DNA from: Moraxella canis
Lineage (GTDB): Bacteria > Pseudomonadota > Gammaproteobacteria > Pseudomonadales > Moraxellaceae
DNA length: 64,000 nt
Reading direction: 5' to 3'
Assembly: GCF_002014965.1 (NCBI RefSeq)
Contig: NZ_MUXT01000008.1
Coordinates: 210,753 to 274,752, forward strand
Positions 54,687-63,589 of the stretch are shown here, piece by piece; positions within the stretch are counted from its first letter, which is position 1, and every line of letters begins with the position of its first letter. A model generated the notes under the pieces. The model did not search any database, was not told the origin of the DNA, and saw only the letters and a list, made by a program, of their open reading frames with translations. Position numbers and translations under genes: made by a program.

Positions 54687-55808
54687 TTAACGGCGATAAG
54701 CAAGCTCGGTTAAGATTGTCTCAGCGTCACTCCAGCGGTTTGCGCTGTTTGATGCGCCTAATAATACGACGATTGCAGGGCGATTATTGACATTGGTTTC
54801 CATGACGACGCTATAACCAGCTTCGCGGATATAGCCAGTTTTTTGAACACCGATCGGATAAGCACCTTCTCTCACTAGACGGTTGGTATTGTTGCCTTTG
54901 TAGGTGCGATTACCGCTGTTATAATTTGTGATATAAAAATCATAGGTCGGCGCTGTGGAGAAGTTGCGGATACTGTGATATCGAGGGTCGCTATTGACTG
55001 CTTTCATCATGATCAATAGATCATTAGCAGATGACATATTGCGCGGATCTAAGCCAGATGAATCACTAAATTTTGTCTGATACATGCCTAGATCGCGCGC
55101 TTTTTGGTTCATGGCAGCGATAAAGGCATCATAACCGCCTGGATAAGTACGCGCCAATGCCTTAGCGGCTGGATTTTCAGAACGCATGAGCGTCATCAGC
55201 GTAAATTCAGAGCGTGTCATGCGGTCGCCAGCTTTTAGGCGTGTACTTGCTTGTTTAGCACCCACCAAATCCGAAGCAATCAAAGTAATCTCTTCACGCA
55301 TATCAAGCTCAGCATCCAAGATAACCATCGCCGTCATTACTTTACTGATAGATGCGATCGAGCGCTGAACATCCGCATTCTTACCATAGATTGGCTTACC
55401 ATCCTGCAAATCATACACCAAGACCGCCGCCGAACGTGTGCTGACAGGCAGATCATAAAAACTGCCAGCATAGCTGGTTTGGCTGCTATAATTGGTGGGC
55501 TGAGCGCTAGGCGCACTGGTCGTTGCATAAGTGGTGGTATGAGTTTGGGTTGTGGCGGCAAGCTGCGGCTGAATATCAACTCTGGTAGCGGTATAGGCTT
55601 GTGTCGCAGGTTGTACGCTGACTTGTGTTCTTGTGCTTACTTGAGCGGCAGGCTCAATATAAACGGACTGAGATGTGGTCATCTGAGCAGGCTGCACGGT
55701 CACACGCTGCTGGCTTTGATCGATTGAGAATGCGTGTGCGCTGTGCGCCCCAGCAGTCATCGCAAGTAAAATTGCCAAATTTTGGCTGTTTCGCTTGATG
55801 GATTTCAT
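54687..55808 (-). CDS. pbpG: D-alanyl-D-alanine endopeptidase, PBP7 type (S11)
   Basis: PBP7 cuts DD-crosslinks of peptidoglycan. The S11 active-site triplet is intact: SISK in ASISKVMTAMV (SxxK), SAN in MSSANDLLIMM (SxN), and KTG in GVQKTGYIREAGYS. A signal peptide (LLAMTAGAHSAHAFS) precedes a 90-residue Thr/Gln/Val-rich linker with repeats of the kind VSVQPATQAYTATRVDIQPQ, which is longer than in E. coli PBP7 and may span the wall. GGGGACAGTCC precedes the start. There is no C-terminal amphipathic anchor, so it is soluble in the periplasm. Confidence 0.92.
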   Translation of the reverse strand: MKSIKRNSQNLAILLAMTAGAHSAHAFSIDQSQQRVTVQPAQMTTSQSVYIEPAAQVSTRTQVSVQPATQAYTATRVDIQPQLAATTQTHTTTYATTSAPSAQPTNYSSQTSYAGSFYDLPVSTRSAAVLVYDLQDGKPIYGKNADVQRSIASISKVMTAMVILDAELDMREEITLIASDLVGAKQASTRLKAGDRMTRSEFTLMTLMRSENPAAKALARTYPGGYDAFIAAMNQKARDLGMYQTKFSDSSGLDPRNMSSANDLLIMMKAVNSDPRYHSIRNFSTAPTYDFYITNYNSGNRTYKGNNTNRLVREGAYPIGVQKTGYIREAGYSVVMETNVNNRPAIVVLLGASNSANRWSDAETILTELAYRR

Positions 55809-56171
55809 GGACTGTCCCCTTTTTCGGATATATTCTATTTTACCACAAAAATTGTGGGATTTTACTTACAGCAATAATTTTCATTAATTGTTACAAATTT
55901 ATAATGAAATTTTTGCAGTACCGTTAAATAATATAGCTATCTGTAAGGTATCAAGCTCGCAATTTAACCAAATTTAATGTGGCAAAGTATAGACTGTGAT
56001 AAATTTCACCCGACCAAACTCCATCTCAAAAAGCGTCCAATCAATCAGCCTAACCCTTAAAACACATGCCCTCAATAGTGAAATTCAACCAAGCGGATAT
56101 TTGCCATCTGATATAGCCTACCCAAACTTACAAGCAGGTGATCAGACCGCAAATACCACCTCAAACTCATT
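55809..56171. other. Intergenic region between pbpG and hppD
   Basis: The 363 bases are noncoding as far as I can see. The first 120 are AT-rich and contain the pbpG promoter region, without a clear -35/-10 pair. I found no strong hairpin after hppD (its stop is at 56172-56174), so its terminator may be weak or absent, and transcription could read through toward pbpG. No RNA gene, repeat or small coding frame is convincing. Confidence 0.3.
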
Positions 56172-57251
56172 TTAGACCTGCAAGGCACCGCGGCGGATCT
56201 GATCGCGCTCAAGCGACTCAAACAGCGCCTTAAAATTCCCCTCGCCAAACCCTTCTCGGTAATCGCCTTTACGCTGAATGAATTCAAAAAACACTGGACC
56301 TAACGCGGTTTCTGAAAAAATTTGCAATAACAATCGGGGATGACCGCCTTCGGTGGTCCCATCTAGCAAGATGCCACGACTTTGGAGTGCGGACACATCC
56401 TCGCCATGACCCGGCAGTCGCTCATCAAGCATCTCATAATAGGCATCGTTAGGCGCAGTCATCAATGGTATGCCAGCTGCTTTTAGCTGATCGATGGCAT
56501 TGGTCAAATCGTCTGTCAAAAGCGCGATATGCTGTATGCCTTCGCCTCCAAACGCCATGAGATATTCCTCGATCTGACCGCCGCCTTGTTTGGCTTCTTC
56601 ATTGAGCGGGATTCGGATTAAGCCATCAGGCGCCGTCATCGCGCGACTGGTCAAGCCTGTGTATTCACCCTTGATGTCAAAATAGCGTATTTCTTGAAAA
56701 TTAAATAGCTTTTCATAAAATTTCGCCCAATAATCCATCCGACCACGATAAACATTGTGCGTCAAATGGTCAATGACCTCAAAACCATAACCAACAGGAT
56801 TGGGATTGACACCTTCAAGAAATTCAAAATCAATATCATAAATGGATTTACCTGCCTCAAATCGATCAATCAAATACAGCGGCGCGCCGCCAATACCTCG
56901 AATGGCAGGCAGACGAAGCTCCATGACCGATGTCGGTATCTCAATGGGCTTTGCGCCCAATTCAATCGCCCGACGGTACGCAAACTGTGCATTACGGACA
57001 CGAAATGCCATGCCACAAGCTGATGGACCATGCTCATTGGCAAAATACATCGCCTCAGAATTGGGCTCGCGATTGACAATAAAATTAATACCGCCCTGAC
57101 GGTACAACAGCACATCCTTTGAGCGATGCTTGGCAACCAAACTAAATCCCATTTTTTCGAATAATGGCTCAAGCACATTTGGCGTTGGGCTTGCAAACTC
57201 TACAAATTCAAAACCACACAGTCCCATTGGGTTTTCAAATAAATCTGCCAT
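56172..57251 (-). CDS. hppD: 4-hydroxyphenylpyruvate dioxygenase
   Basis: HPPD converts 4-hydroxyphenylpyruvate to homogentisate, the second step of tyrosine degradation. It has two vicinal-oxygen-chelate modules. The iron ligands are in [14 protein letters not shown] (His), [13 protein letters not shown] (His) and [10 protein letters not shown] (Glu) near residues 162, 240 and 318. At 359 residues it is normal. AAAGGAG precedes the start. Homogentisate dioxygenase and the later enzymes are not nearby, so the pathway is completed elsewhere or the product feeds pigment formation. A LysR gene is divergent 110 bases away and is the likely regulator. Confidence 0.95.
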   Translation of the reverse strand: MADLFENPMGLCGFEFVEFASPTPNVLEPLFEKMGFSLVAKHRSKDVLLYRQGGINFIVNREPNSEAMYFANEHGPSACGMAFRVRNAQFAYRRAIELGAKPIEIPTSVMELRLPAIRGIGGAPLYLIDRFEAGKSIYDIDFEFLEGVNPNPVGYGFEVIDHLTHNVYRGRMDYWAKFYEKLFNFQEIRYFDIKGEYTGLTSRAMTAPDGLIRIPLNEEAKQGGGQIEEYLMAFGGEGIQHIALLTDDLTNAIDQLKAAGIPLMTAPNDAYYEMLDERLPGHGEDVSALQSRGILLDGTTEGGHPRLLLQIFSETALGPVFFEFIQRKGDYREGFGEGNFKALFESLERDQIRRGALQV

Positions 57252-57296
57252 AAAATACTCCTTTTGTGGGTGATGCTACTTGTCTTTCAGTGATGA

Positions 57297-57312
57297 CTTA
57301 TCATAAAATAAG
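57297..57312. promoter_or_regulatory. Candidate LysR-type binding site between hppD and its divergent regulator
   Basis: CTTAT-CATAAA-ATAAG is an interrupted palindrome with the T-N11-A layout typical of LysR-type regulator sites. It lies 46 bases above the hppD start and 50 above the regulator start, a normal place for autoregulation and control of the divergent gene. Confidence 0.4.
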
Positions 57313-57361
57313 CGAAAATTGCGCACAAATGGAATTTTTATCATAATTATTGGATAATCCT

Positions 57362-58267
57362 ATGAATATCACTTTTCGTCAGCTCAAAGCTTTTGCCAGC
57401 ATCGCGCGCCATCACAGCTTTAGTAAGGCAGCCGCTGAGCTGCACTTGACTCAGTCATCCCTAAGCGGGCTGATCAAAGAGATGGAAAAGCAGCTGGATA
57501 TGCGCCTATTTGACCGAACCACGCGCCAAATCCACTTGACAGAAGCCGGTGAGCGGCTGCTACCGCATGCCAATAAAGTGCTCAATGATATGCAGCTGAT
57601 GAGTCATGAAGTCCATGATTTACAGGACTATCACCAAGGTAAAGTGCGTATCGCAGCGCCGCAGCAGCTAGCCGCCGCTTCGATACCCAAACTGATCCGC
57701 TTATTCAAAGAGGCGTATCCTGATATTCAAGTGACTTTGATTGACTGCTCAATTGAAGAGGTGGTGGATCATGTGCAGATGCTGGAGGCGGACATTGGGC
57801 TAGGACCTGATCTTTTGCATAGCAATGAGCTGATGCAGACCAGACTGTTTCGGTCATCCTTTGGACTGGTGGTGCGTGCAGATCACCCCCTAGCAGACTC
57901 AAAGGCGCTGACATGGCAGGATCTTAATGAAGGTGATTTGATTACAGTGCAAGCGCCTTTTGCCGACCATATCAATGAAAAGCTACCTTTGGATATTCGC
58001 ACGCGTCTGTTTCGCAGCGATTATCAAGTCAATTTTTTATCAACGGCTTTGGGTATGGTCAAAGAAGGACTTGGGATCACCATGGCGCTTGGCTATGCCA
58101 AATCTTGGGTGGATGAACAAGGCTTGGTCATGATTCCGATTCATGAGCCGCAGATTGGCTATGAATTTATGCTATATAAACACCGCCAACGCAGCCAAAC
58201 GCCCGCCATGAAAAGCTTTGAAAATTTTCTGCTCAAAGCCTCCAAAGACTGGCTGCTGCATATTTAA
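57362..58267 (+). CDS. LysR-family transcriptional regulator, divergent from hppD
   Basis: The N-terminal winged helix-turn-helix (residues 1-60) reads ITFRQLKAFASIARHHSF and KAAAELHLTQSSLSGLIKEME, standard for LysR. The effector domain (from about 90) is of the type GKVRIAAPQQLAAASIPKLIRLFKEAYPDIQVTL and SFGLVVRADHPLA, close to the CysB/CbbR/aromatic-regulator branch. The divergent arrangement suggests it senses an aromatic intermediate and controls hppD. The start at 57362 (MNITFRQL) is the family start; the longer frame begins with TTG. Confidence 0.9.
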   Translation: MNITFRQLKAFASIARHHSFSKAAAELHLTQSSLSGLIKEMEKQLDMRLFDRTTRQIHLTEAGERLLPHANKVLNDMQLMSHEVHDLQDYHQGKVRIAAPQQLAAASIPKLIRLFKEAYPDIQVTLIDCSIEEVVDHVQMLEADIGLGPDLLHSNELMQTRLFRSSFGLVVRADHPLADSKALTWQDLNEGDLITVQAPFADHINEKLPLDIRTRLFRSDYQVNFLSTALGMVKEGLGITMALGYAKSWVDEQGLVMIPIHEPQIGYEFMLYKHRQRSQTPAMKSFENFLLKASKDWLLHI

Positions 58268-58294
58268 AGACCTCCTTAGGTTTATAAGAGGTCT
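58268..58294 (+). terminator. Weak terminator after the LysR gene
   Basis: AGACCTC (58268-58274) pairs with GAGGTCT (58288-58294) immediately after the stop codon. The stem is short and there is no U-run, so it is a weak candidate. The next gene is convergent. Confidence 0.35.
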
Positions 58295-58314
58295 AGTATG
58301 CCAAAGCGTTATGC

Positions 58315-60099
58315 TCACTCAAATGATGTGTCACCTTCTTGAGATGGGCTGATGTCATCATCGATCGATGGTGGCTCATCATAAATGCCCTCACCTACCG
58401 CACCCTCACCCGTCAGTAGCGCGATGAGCATTTGGCTGTATTTATCGTCACCTGACTTGATGCGCTCCACAAGCTCGCGGCTATAATCCATCACATTCAC
58501 CGAGTTTTGGGCATTTGGTGTACGCAGATGGGCAGGCAGACGCGCAAATTCATCTTTTTGAACTGGCGTGATGGTTGTAAACACATCAATCAGCATAGGC
58601 TGCTCTAGGCGCAAGCTTGAATTTTCTTTATTTACAAAGGGATTGGGCAGGTATTGGCGCTGATGGATCCAGCCAATTTTATTGCCTGTCAAGCCATAAT
58701 GTGACAGCGGCTGATAAGGCGAAGGTTCAATTTCCGTCATTTGATCTCGATACTGAGCGTCGGATTGATAGCCATAGCTAATTTTTGCCAAGGCGTTTAA
58801 TAACATTCTGACAAATAATCGACTGTCAATTTTGACTTCGGTGGGCAACTCTTCGTGATCTTGAGCATGATTAACATTGACAACTTCGATGACACTTTGC
58901 CCATCTTCAATCGTGCGCTCCACATTCCCAAAGCTTGGCTCGGCAAATTCGCTATAATTATCCACGATGCTACGATATAAAGTATCGGCAAATAAATATC
59001 GAGCATAAGCTTGGTCTTGGGCATTGGGATTTAGGCGGATGATTCGCCCTGTGCCTTTGATGGTATCGACGGCTTTGGATGATAAATTATCCAACAGATT
59101 GGGCATCATAAGAACAGTGTCATCATTGACCATCTCAAACGCACTCACATCCAAGCTATCAAAGCTTTGTTTTTTGGCATGCCACACATACCCAATCAGA
59201 TCTTTGGCAAAATTAGGTGGCAGGCTGCCGTCATTAAGGCGAATGGCTAGCCACTTATCACGCCACTTGGTGCCAAGCTGTTTATCAAGGGTTTCGCTAT
59301 TGAGCATGGCAAAATTATCCGCCCACAGATAAACAATACCTTGCTTTAGGTCAATATAAAGCGGCTGATTCAGATGCAGCGCGATATTTTTGGCATCATA
59401 ACTGATGGCAGGCAGCGCGGTAAATTTTCCAAGCAGTGGCTGATAATTACCCTTGACACTCAAGGCGCTTGGCTCAATCAAATTAGCATTGAGTAATTTG
59501 GCTTTTTTTTGTTCAAGCGCGGTATCTTCTTGATTGCGCTCGGCATTATAAACAGCTTCATTGGCAGCACGGGTGGCGCTGTCGCTCAGCTCCTTTTCCT
59601 GCAGCTCATCGTACAATAAATCAAACTGCTCAGAAGGGGTCATATTTTTGGTACTGCTCAAAAAAGCTTCAATATCAAAGCTTTCAATGCCAGCTTCTTG
59701 TAATTCGTACCGCTCATTGACGCACGCTAAATATGTCTTGCGAATTTGATCAAACGCTTGGGTTTTTTCGATATCTTCCATCGCGACCTTTTGCTCAGCC
59801 ATCAACGCCTTAGTCAAAGAAATATAGGCTGTGTCATGCTGAGTCTCACAGTGCTGAGCTTGATTTTGATCGCTGTGATCGGCATGAGCTGCCAATGCCT
59901 GCTCGCGAATTGCGTTAGAAACAAAAATATCTGTTTCATAGCCAAAAGAGCTGCGCATTTGTGCTGTGATGGCTTCTGATAAATCTTGTTTGGCTGTGGC
60001 TGAGCTGACAGCTTTGGGTGCGATATCAGCGGTACTTGCGCACCCTGTCAAAGCCGCCAAACATACCAGCGCCGCAATTGGGTTTAATTTAGTTTGCAT
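58315..60099 (-). CDS. Large lipoprotein of unknown function (594 residues)
   Basis: I do not recognise a family. A lipoprotein signal ends at Cys20 (LTG-C). Only three other residues matter as cysteines: Cys13 (within the signal) and the pair Cys84/Cys126, 42 residues apart inside a helical region (HCETQHDTAY ... TYLACVNERYEL) that may be a disulfide-clamped helical hairpin. From about 230 the chain becomes beta-rich with LHLNQPLYIDLKQGIVYLWA, a block that resembles QAPILIDFDQGSITVD in the lipoprotein encoded just upstream. The C-terminus is acidic. It starts 18 bases after the upstream gene, so they are one transcript. An envelope partner role is likely; no function is claimed. Confidence 0.75.
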   Translation of the reverse strand: MQTKLNPIAALVCLAALTGCASTADIAPKAVSSATAKQDLSEAITAQMRSSFGYETDIFVSNAIREQALAAHADHSDQNQAQHCETQHDTAYISLTKALMAEQKVAMEDIEKTQAFDQIRKTYLACVNERYELQEAGIESFDIEAFLSSTKNMTPSEQFDLLYDELQEKELSDSATRAANEAVYNAERNQEDTALEQKKAKLLNANLIEPSALSVKGNYQPLLGKFTALPAISYDAKNIALHLNQPLYIDLKQGIVYLWADNFAMLNSETLDKQLGTKWRDKWLAIRLNDGSLPPNFAKDLIGYVWHAKKQSFDSLDVSAFEMVNDDTVLMMPNLLDNLSSKAVDTIKGTGRIIRLNPNAQDQAYARYLFADTLYRSIVDNYSEFAEPSFGNVERTIEDGQSVIEVVNVNHAQDHEELPTEVKIDSRLFVRMLLNALAKISYGYQSDAQYRDQMTEIEPSPYQPLSHYGLTGNKIGWIHQRQYLPNPFVNKENSSLRLEQPMLIDVFTTITPVQKDEFARLPAHLRTPNAQNSVNVMDYSRELVERIKSGDDKYSQMLIALLTGEGAVGEGIYDEPPSIDDDISPSQEGDTSFE

Positions 60100-60117
60100 A
60101 AATCACTCTCAGTCTTA

Positions 60118-62529
60118 TTATTTATCTGTTAAGGCAGCATCACTGTCATCAAGGATTAAGGCGGCGTCAGTGTCATCAATGACGGTGTCGTAATCATCGC
60201 GAGCTTGTCTTGCCAATTCACCCAATTTGATATCTTGGCGAATGGTATGAACCCAAGCATTCCCATCTGAGCTATCTTTGGTGCCATCAATGAGCTTTGA
60301 GGCATAAGGATGAGCGATCGGCTGACTGCTAAAGCGTGTTTGGGCAATGGTCTGCGTTCGTGTGTTTTGCATGTGCTGATTGATGCTTTGGATGTATTGT
60401 AAACCAATGAGCTGACCGCGACTGTTTAAATAATAATATATATGATCCGATGAGCTCATCGGCATGATCGACTCAAGTAGCGCCAACGCACTGCCAATAT
60501 CATCTGTGTGATGACCTTGATTAATCAGCGCCCAATCATCAATGATTTGCTTAATTTTGGCGGCATTGATCGGATCATCTGAATCTTCAGGGTAACGCTC
60601 AGGATGGGCATCAACATAAGCTTTTAGATCTTTGGCGATGTATTTTAAGATAACACCGATATATTTGCCGACTTCTTGTTTAGATAGGCTTAATTTAATT
60701 GCTTGGGTTGCTCCAAGTTTACGCGCATAAGGATCGCTCGTCATCACCACTGGCGTAAATCGTTCGACATCCAATTCACCAAATCCTGCCAAATAGCCAT
60801 TAACCATCGCTTCATAAATAACATCTGTGGGAATGACGCCCTCAAGCGGTTTGGGTAAATAAAATGTCACCATGCCATCTTTGGAGTCTTTGGGCAGCGG
60901 CGCATACTTTGGCAAAGCAAGCGCGCTGACAGGCAGTGCAGCTGATGCATCAACCGTTATCGATCCTTGGTCAAAGTCAATCAATATCGGCGCTTGGATG
61001 GATTGCTTGGCAGTTGGTGATTCATAATCCAAAGCCATCACCGAATTAATCTTACGCTGAGCAGGCGCGTAGTGGCTAAGAATTGTAAAGGCGGTATTTT
61101 CATACTGATAAAAATTCTTAGCGTCAAGCTGCTCTGGCGTTTTTTTCATATAATCCAGCATGGATGACATCATGTTGGTATATATGCCGCCCATATCTTC
61201 GGGTAATGGTAAAGGCAGCGACTCCATCGCGTCACTGTCTGCGCCGGTGTTGGTTGGTTTGGTTTGTTCTGACAGCTTCATGGACTTATAAGCCTCAAAC
61301 CACTGTCGTAACACCGGCTTTGGCTCATCTGAATCCGCCTCACCCATAAGTAGCTTAAAAAACACCTGGGTATCCAGTTCGTCAGCTTCTTCCAAACTGG
61401 TCGGTCTTTGAACATCATCAATAGGTTCATCTAAGCTCATGGCAATGCAATATGAGCCATCAAAATGTGTCTGTAAAAAACTCTCTGGGCTATTTGCCAG
61501 TGTCTTACCTTGGCGGCGTAGATTTTTATTGGCTGTCAGCTGAGTCTGTGAACATTCACGAATGAGCGACCTAACATCCAGCTGTTTGGCGGTCAGACCT
61601 CGATCTATATAACCTAGCGGATCCATATAAATCATTCCGTACCACACATCTTGATCACAGACCAAAAACTGATTATATGCCATCAGATAGCCATCATAAG
61701 CCTCGCCCGTCAAGGAAGGATGCTTGCGACTGGCAGACAGCACTTGGTTTAAATCTCGTTGATAACTGGTAGCGCATTGACGGATATTGGCGATGTCATC
61801 GATTTGATATCCCTGTGCGTTGGATTTTTGAGCATCAAAATCTTGATTTGCTTGAGTGATACAGCCATCGATGACTTTAAGCTGATCTTTAATTTGTCGA
61901 TCTTTGACAGTGAGTGTGGGATTGGTTAAGACGATTTGATCGAGAGTCTCGGCTGCATCGCTTAAGCAGCGATATTGATCCATATAAGCAGCCATGATGT
62001 CTGAGCCAGCCGTCAAATACTGCGCATCCATTGCTGTCTCTCGGGTGATGGCGTGATCAAGTATGGCGCCCTTTTTTTCGTCATCGTAGCGCAAATAAGG
62101 CAAAGACCCCTCTTCGTTTAGATAATCTTCAGTCGTACGGTAAGCATCGCTTTGGTAGCTGGCGCTATCGGCAGTGGTTTTATATTCATACGTCTTGAGT
62201 GCTGTCATCCACAGGCTATCGCTACCAGCGTCAATGCTATCCTTGGCTAGGTGAGGCACGACTCGATATCGATAGGTCGATAGCGAATAGCGCTCACTGA
62301 GCAGATGCTGATTCATTGCTTTGATTAGGCTTTGCTTAGCTTGAGCGGATGGCGTGGACAGATTATCCGCAAAAGGTAGCGTCTGCAAAGACTGCCCCCG
62401 CAGGCTGTCTGTCTGCATGCCCACACCCTGACAGGCTTGTAACATCAGTGCCGCCACCGCCAGGTAACCAAATTTGAGCGATCGGTTCTTGGGCTTGGAC
62501 AAACGAATGTTTGAGAGCTGTTTTTTCAT
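60118..62529 (-). CDS. Large lipoprotein of unknown function (803 residues), Cys-paired repeats
   Basis: I do not recognise a family. A basic start and hydrophobic stretch end at the lipobox LQA-C33. Besides it there are exactly six cysteines in the first half: 188/223, 252/291 and 326/361, spaced 35, 39 and 35 apart with 29 and 35 between pairs. Each pair brackets a helical segment (for example CLSDAAETLDQIV ... VIDGC and CATSYQRDLNQVLSASRK ... QFLVC), as if three disulfide-clamped hairpins were strung together. The second half has a beta-type block QAPILIDFDQGSITVD shared with the next gene. It is the first gene of the two-gene unit. Confidence 0.75.
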   Translation of the reverse strand: MKKQLSNIRLSKPKNRSLKFGYLAVAALMLQACQGVGMQTDSLRGQSLQTLPFADNLSTPSAQAKQSLIKAMNQHLLSERYSLSTYRYRVVPHLAKDSIDAGSDSLWMTALKTYEYKTTADSASYQSDAYRTTEDYLNEEGSLPYLRYDDEKKGAILDHAITRETAMDAQYLTAGSDIMAAYMDQYRCLSDAAETLDQIVLTNPTLTVKDRQIKDQLKVIDGCITQANQDFDAQKSNAQGYQIDDIANIRQCATSYQRDLNQVLSASRKHPSLTGEAYDGYLMAYNQFLVCDQDVWYGMIYMDPLGYIDRGLTAKQLDVRSLIRECSQTQLTANKNLRRQGKTLANSPESFLQTHFDGSYCIAMSLDEPIDDVQRPTSLEEADELDTQVFFKLLMGEADSDEPKPVLRQWFEAYKSMKLSEQTKPTNTGADSDAMESLPLPLPEDMGGIYTNMMSSMLDYMKKTPEQLDAKNFYQYENTAFTILSHYAPAQRKINSVMALDYESPTAKQSIQAPILIDFDQGSITVDASAALPVSALALPKYAPLPKDSKDGMVTFYLPKPLEGVIPTDVIYEAMVNGYLAGFGELDVERFTPVVMTSDPYARKLGATQAIKLSLSKQEVGKYIGVILKYIAKDLKAYVDAHPERYPEDSDDPINAAKIKQIIDDWALINQGHHTDDIGSALALLESIMPMSSSDHIYYYLNSRGQLIGLQYIQSINQHMQNTRTQTIAQTRFSSQPIAHPYASKLIDGTKDSSDGNAWVHTIRQDIKLGELARQARDDYDTVIDDTDAALILDDSDAALTDK

Positions 62530-62680
62530 ACTAATGTGCCATGAGTAAAAGTAAGTAATGTGAATTTTTGATTAAAAATGGATTATAAGGTAACACAAAT
62601 TCACTCACTTGCAAAGATATTCATGAATGGTGTGAGTATTATTTTTGTCTCGACCTTTTTTATCGTATTTTAAGCACAAA

Positions 62681-62703
62681 AAACCCTGCATCATGCAGGG
62701 TTT
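62681..62703 (-). terminator. Terminator after the second LysR gene
   Basis: AAACCCTGC (62681-62689) pairs with GCAGGGTTT (62695-62703) around a 5-base loop, with T-runs on both sides. It is 17 bases past the stop of the LysR gene at 62720. Confidence 0.9.
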
Positions 62704-62719
62704 AAAAAACTTAATTGAA

Positions 62720-63589
62720 TTAATTCTTAAAGTGCGCTTCAAGTACTTCAATACATTTTTGCGCCTTGACGGTTGTTTGTTCTTTCGAGATGGTGACAGC
62801 GCTCAAAGTCAGTGTCGGCAAACTGTGGTTTGGTAGGATTTTAACAACTTTACCTGACTCAAGCAGCGCTTTGGCATCGACGGCATTGGTCTTAGTAATG
62901 CCATAGCCTTCAGCAGCCAAGTTTAGAGCGATGGCATGATTATTGGTGATCAGTCTTGAGCTGACACGCACAGACTGCTTACCATTTGCATCTTTAAACT
63001 CGACGCTTTCGGTTGGTTTTTCGCCGCAGATAATCATTGTGTGCGCTGCCAATGCCTTAACATTTTCTACATCACCATGATTTTTGATATATTCTGGTGA
63101 AGCAACCAACAGCTGCTCTACTGTCTTAAGTGCGATGCCTTGAGCCTGTTCGCTCAACAACAAAGCCACATCAACGCGATCTTCAATCATATCCAGATTG
63201 TCGCGCGAGATGATATTCAATGACAAGTTATCATGCTCAACCAACCAATCAGATAAGGCAGGCAGTAGATAAGCCTTAGCAAGCTCTGGGGTGGTCGCAA
63301 TACGCAGACTGCCTGAGAGCTCATCTTTAAGCTGAATCACACTGTCACGCCCTTGTTCGGCTGCTTTCACCATTTGGGTGGCTGATGAATATAAGCTTTC
63401 GCCAGCTTCGGTTAGACTGAGCTTACGTGTCGAGCGATGTAGTAAAGAAACACCCAAATCAGTTTCCAAAGAGCGAATTTGCTGACTGACAGCACTGGTT
63501 GTAATGCCAAGTTCTTTGGCTGCGCCACTAAATGAACCGTGGCGAACTACGCTCGCGAAGACCGCCATACCTCGTAAATTATCTAACAT
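62720..63589 (-). CDS. LysR-family transcriptional regulator, CrgA-type
   Basis: The winged helix-turn-helix (MLDNLRGMAVFASVVRHGSF, KELGITTSAVSQQIRSLETDLG) is followed by a LysR effector domain (from about 88, GSLRIATTPELAKAYLLPALSDWL). The effector domain ends early and has the YGITKTNAV-type tail of the CrgA/AphB-like branch. The target genes are unknown; the upstream AT-rich region contains a perfect palindrome that might be its operator or that of a divergent gene beyond the window. The length of 289 is typical. Confidence 0.88.
   Translation of the reverse strand: MLDNLRGMAVFASVVRHGSFSGAAKELGITTSAVSQQIRSLETDLGVSLLHRSTRKLSLTEAGESLYSSATQMVKAAEQGRDSVIQLKDELSGSLRIATTPELAKAYLLPALSDWLVEHDNLSLNIISRDNLDMIEDRVDVALLLSEQAQGIALKTVEQLLVASPEYIKNHGDVENVKALAAHTMIICGEKPTESVEFKDANGKQSVRVSSRLITNNHAIALNLAAEGYGITKTNAVDAKALLESGKVVKILPNHSLPTLTLSAVTISKEQTTVKAQKCIEVLEAHFKN

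Noticed and set aside
55809..56171. A hidden small gene or RNA in the pbpG/hppD gap
   Set aside because: No ribosome site plus open frame, and no stable stem-loop with a U-run, is visible.
56072..56287. A 71-codon minus-strand frame overlapping the end of hppD
   Set aside because: It overlaps the conserved hppD C-terminus in another frame, has no ribosome site and resembles nothing; read as noncoding.
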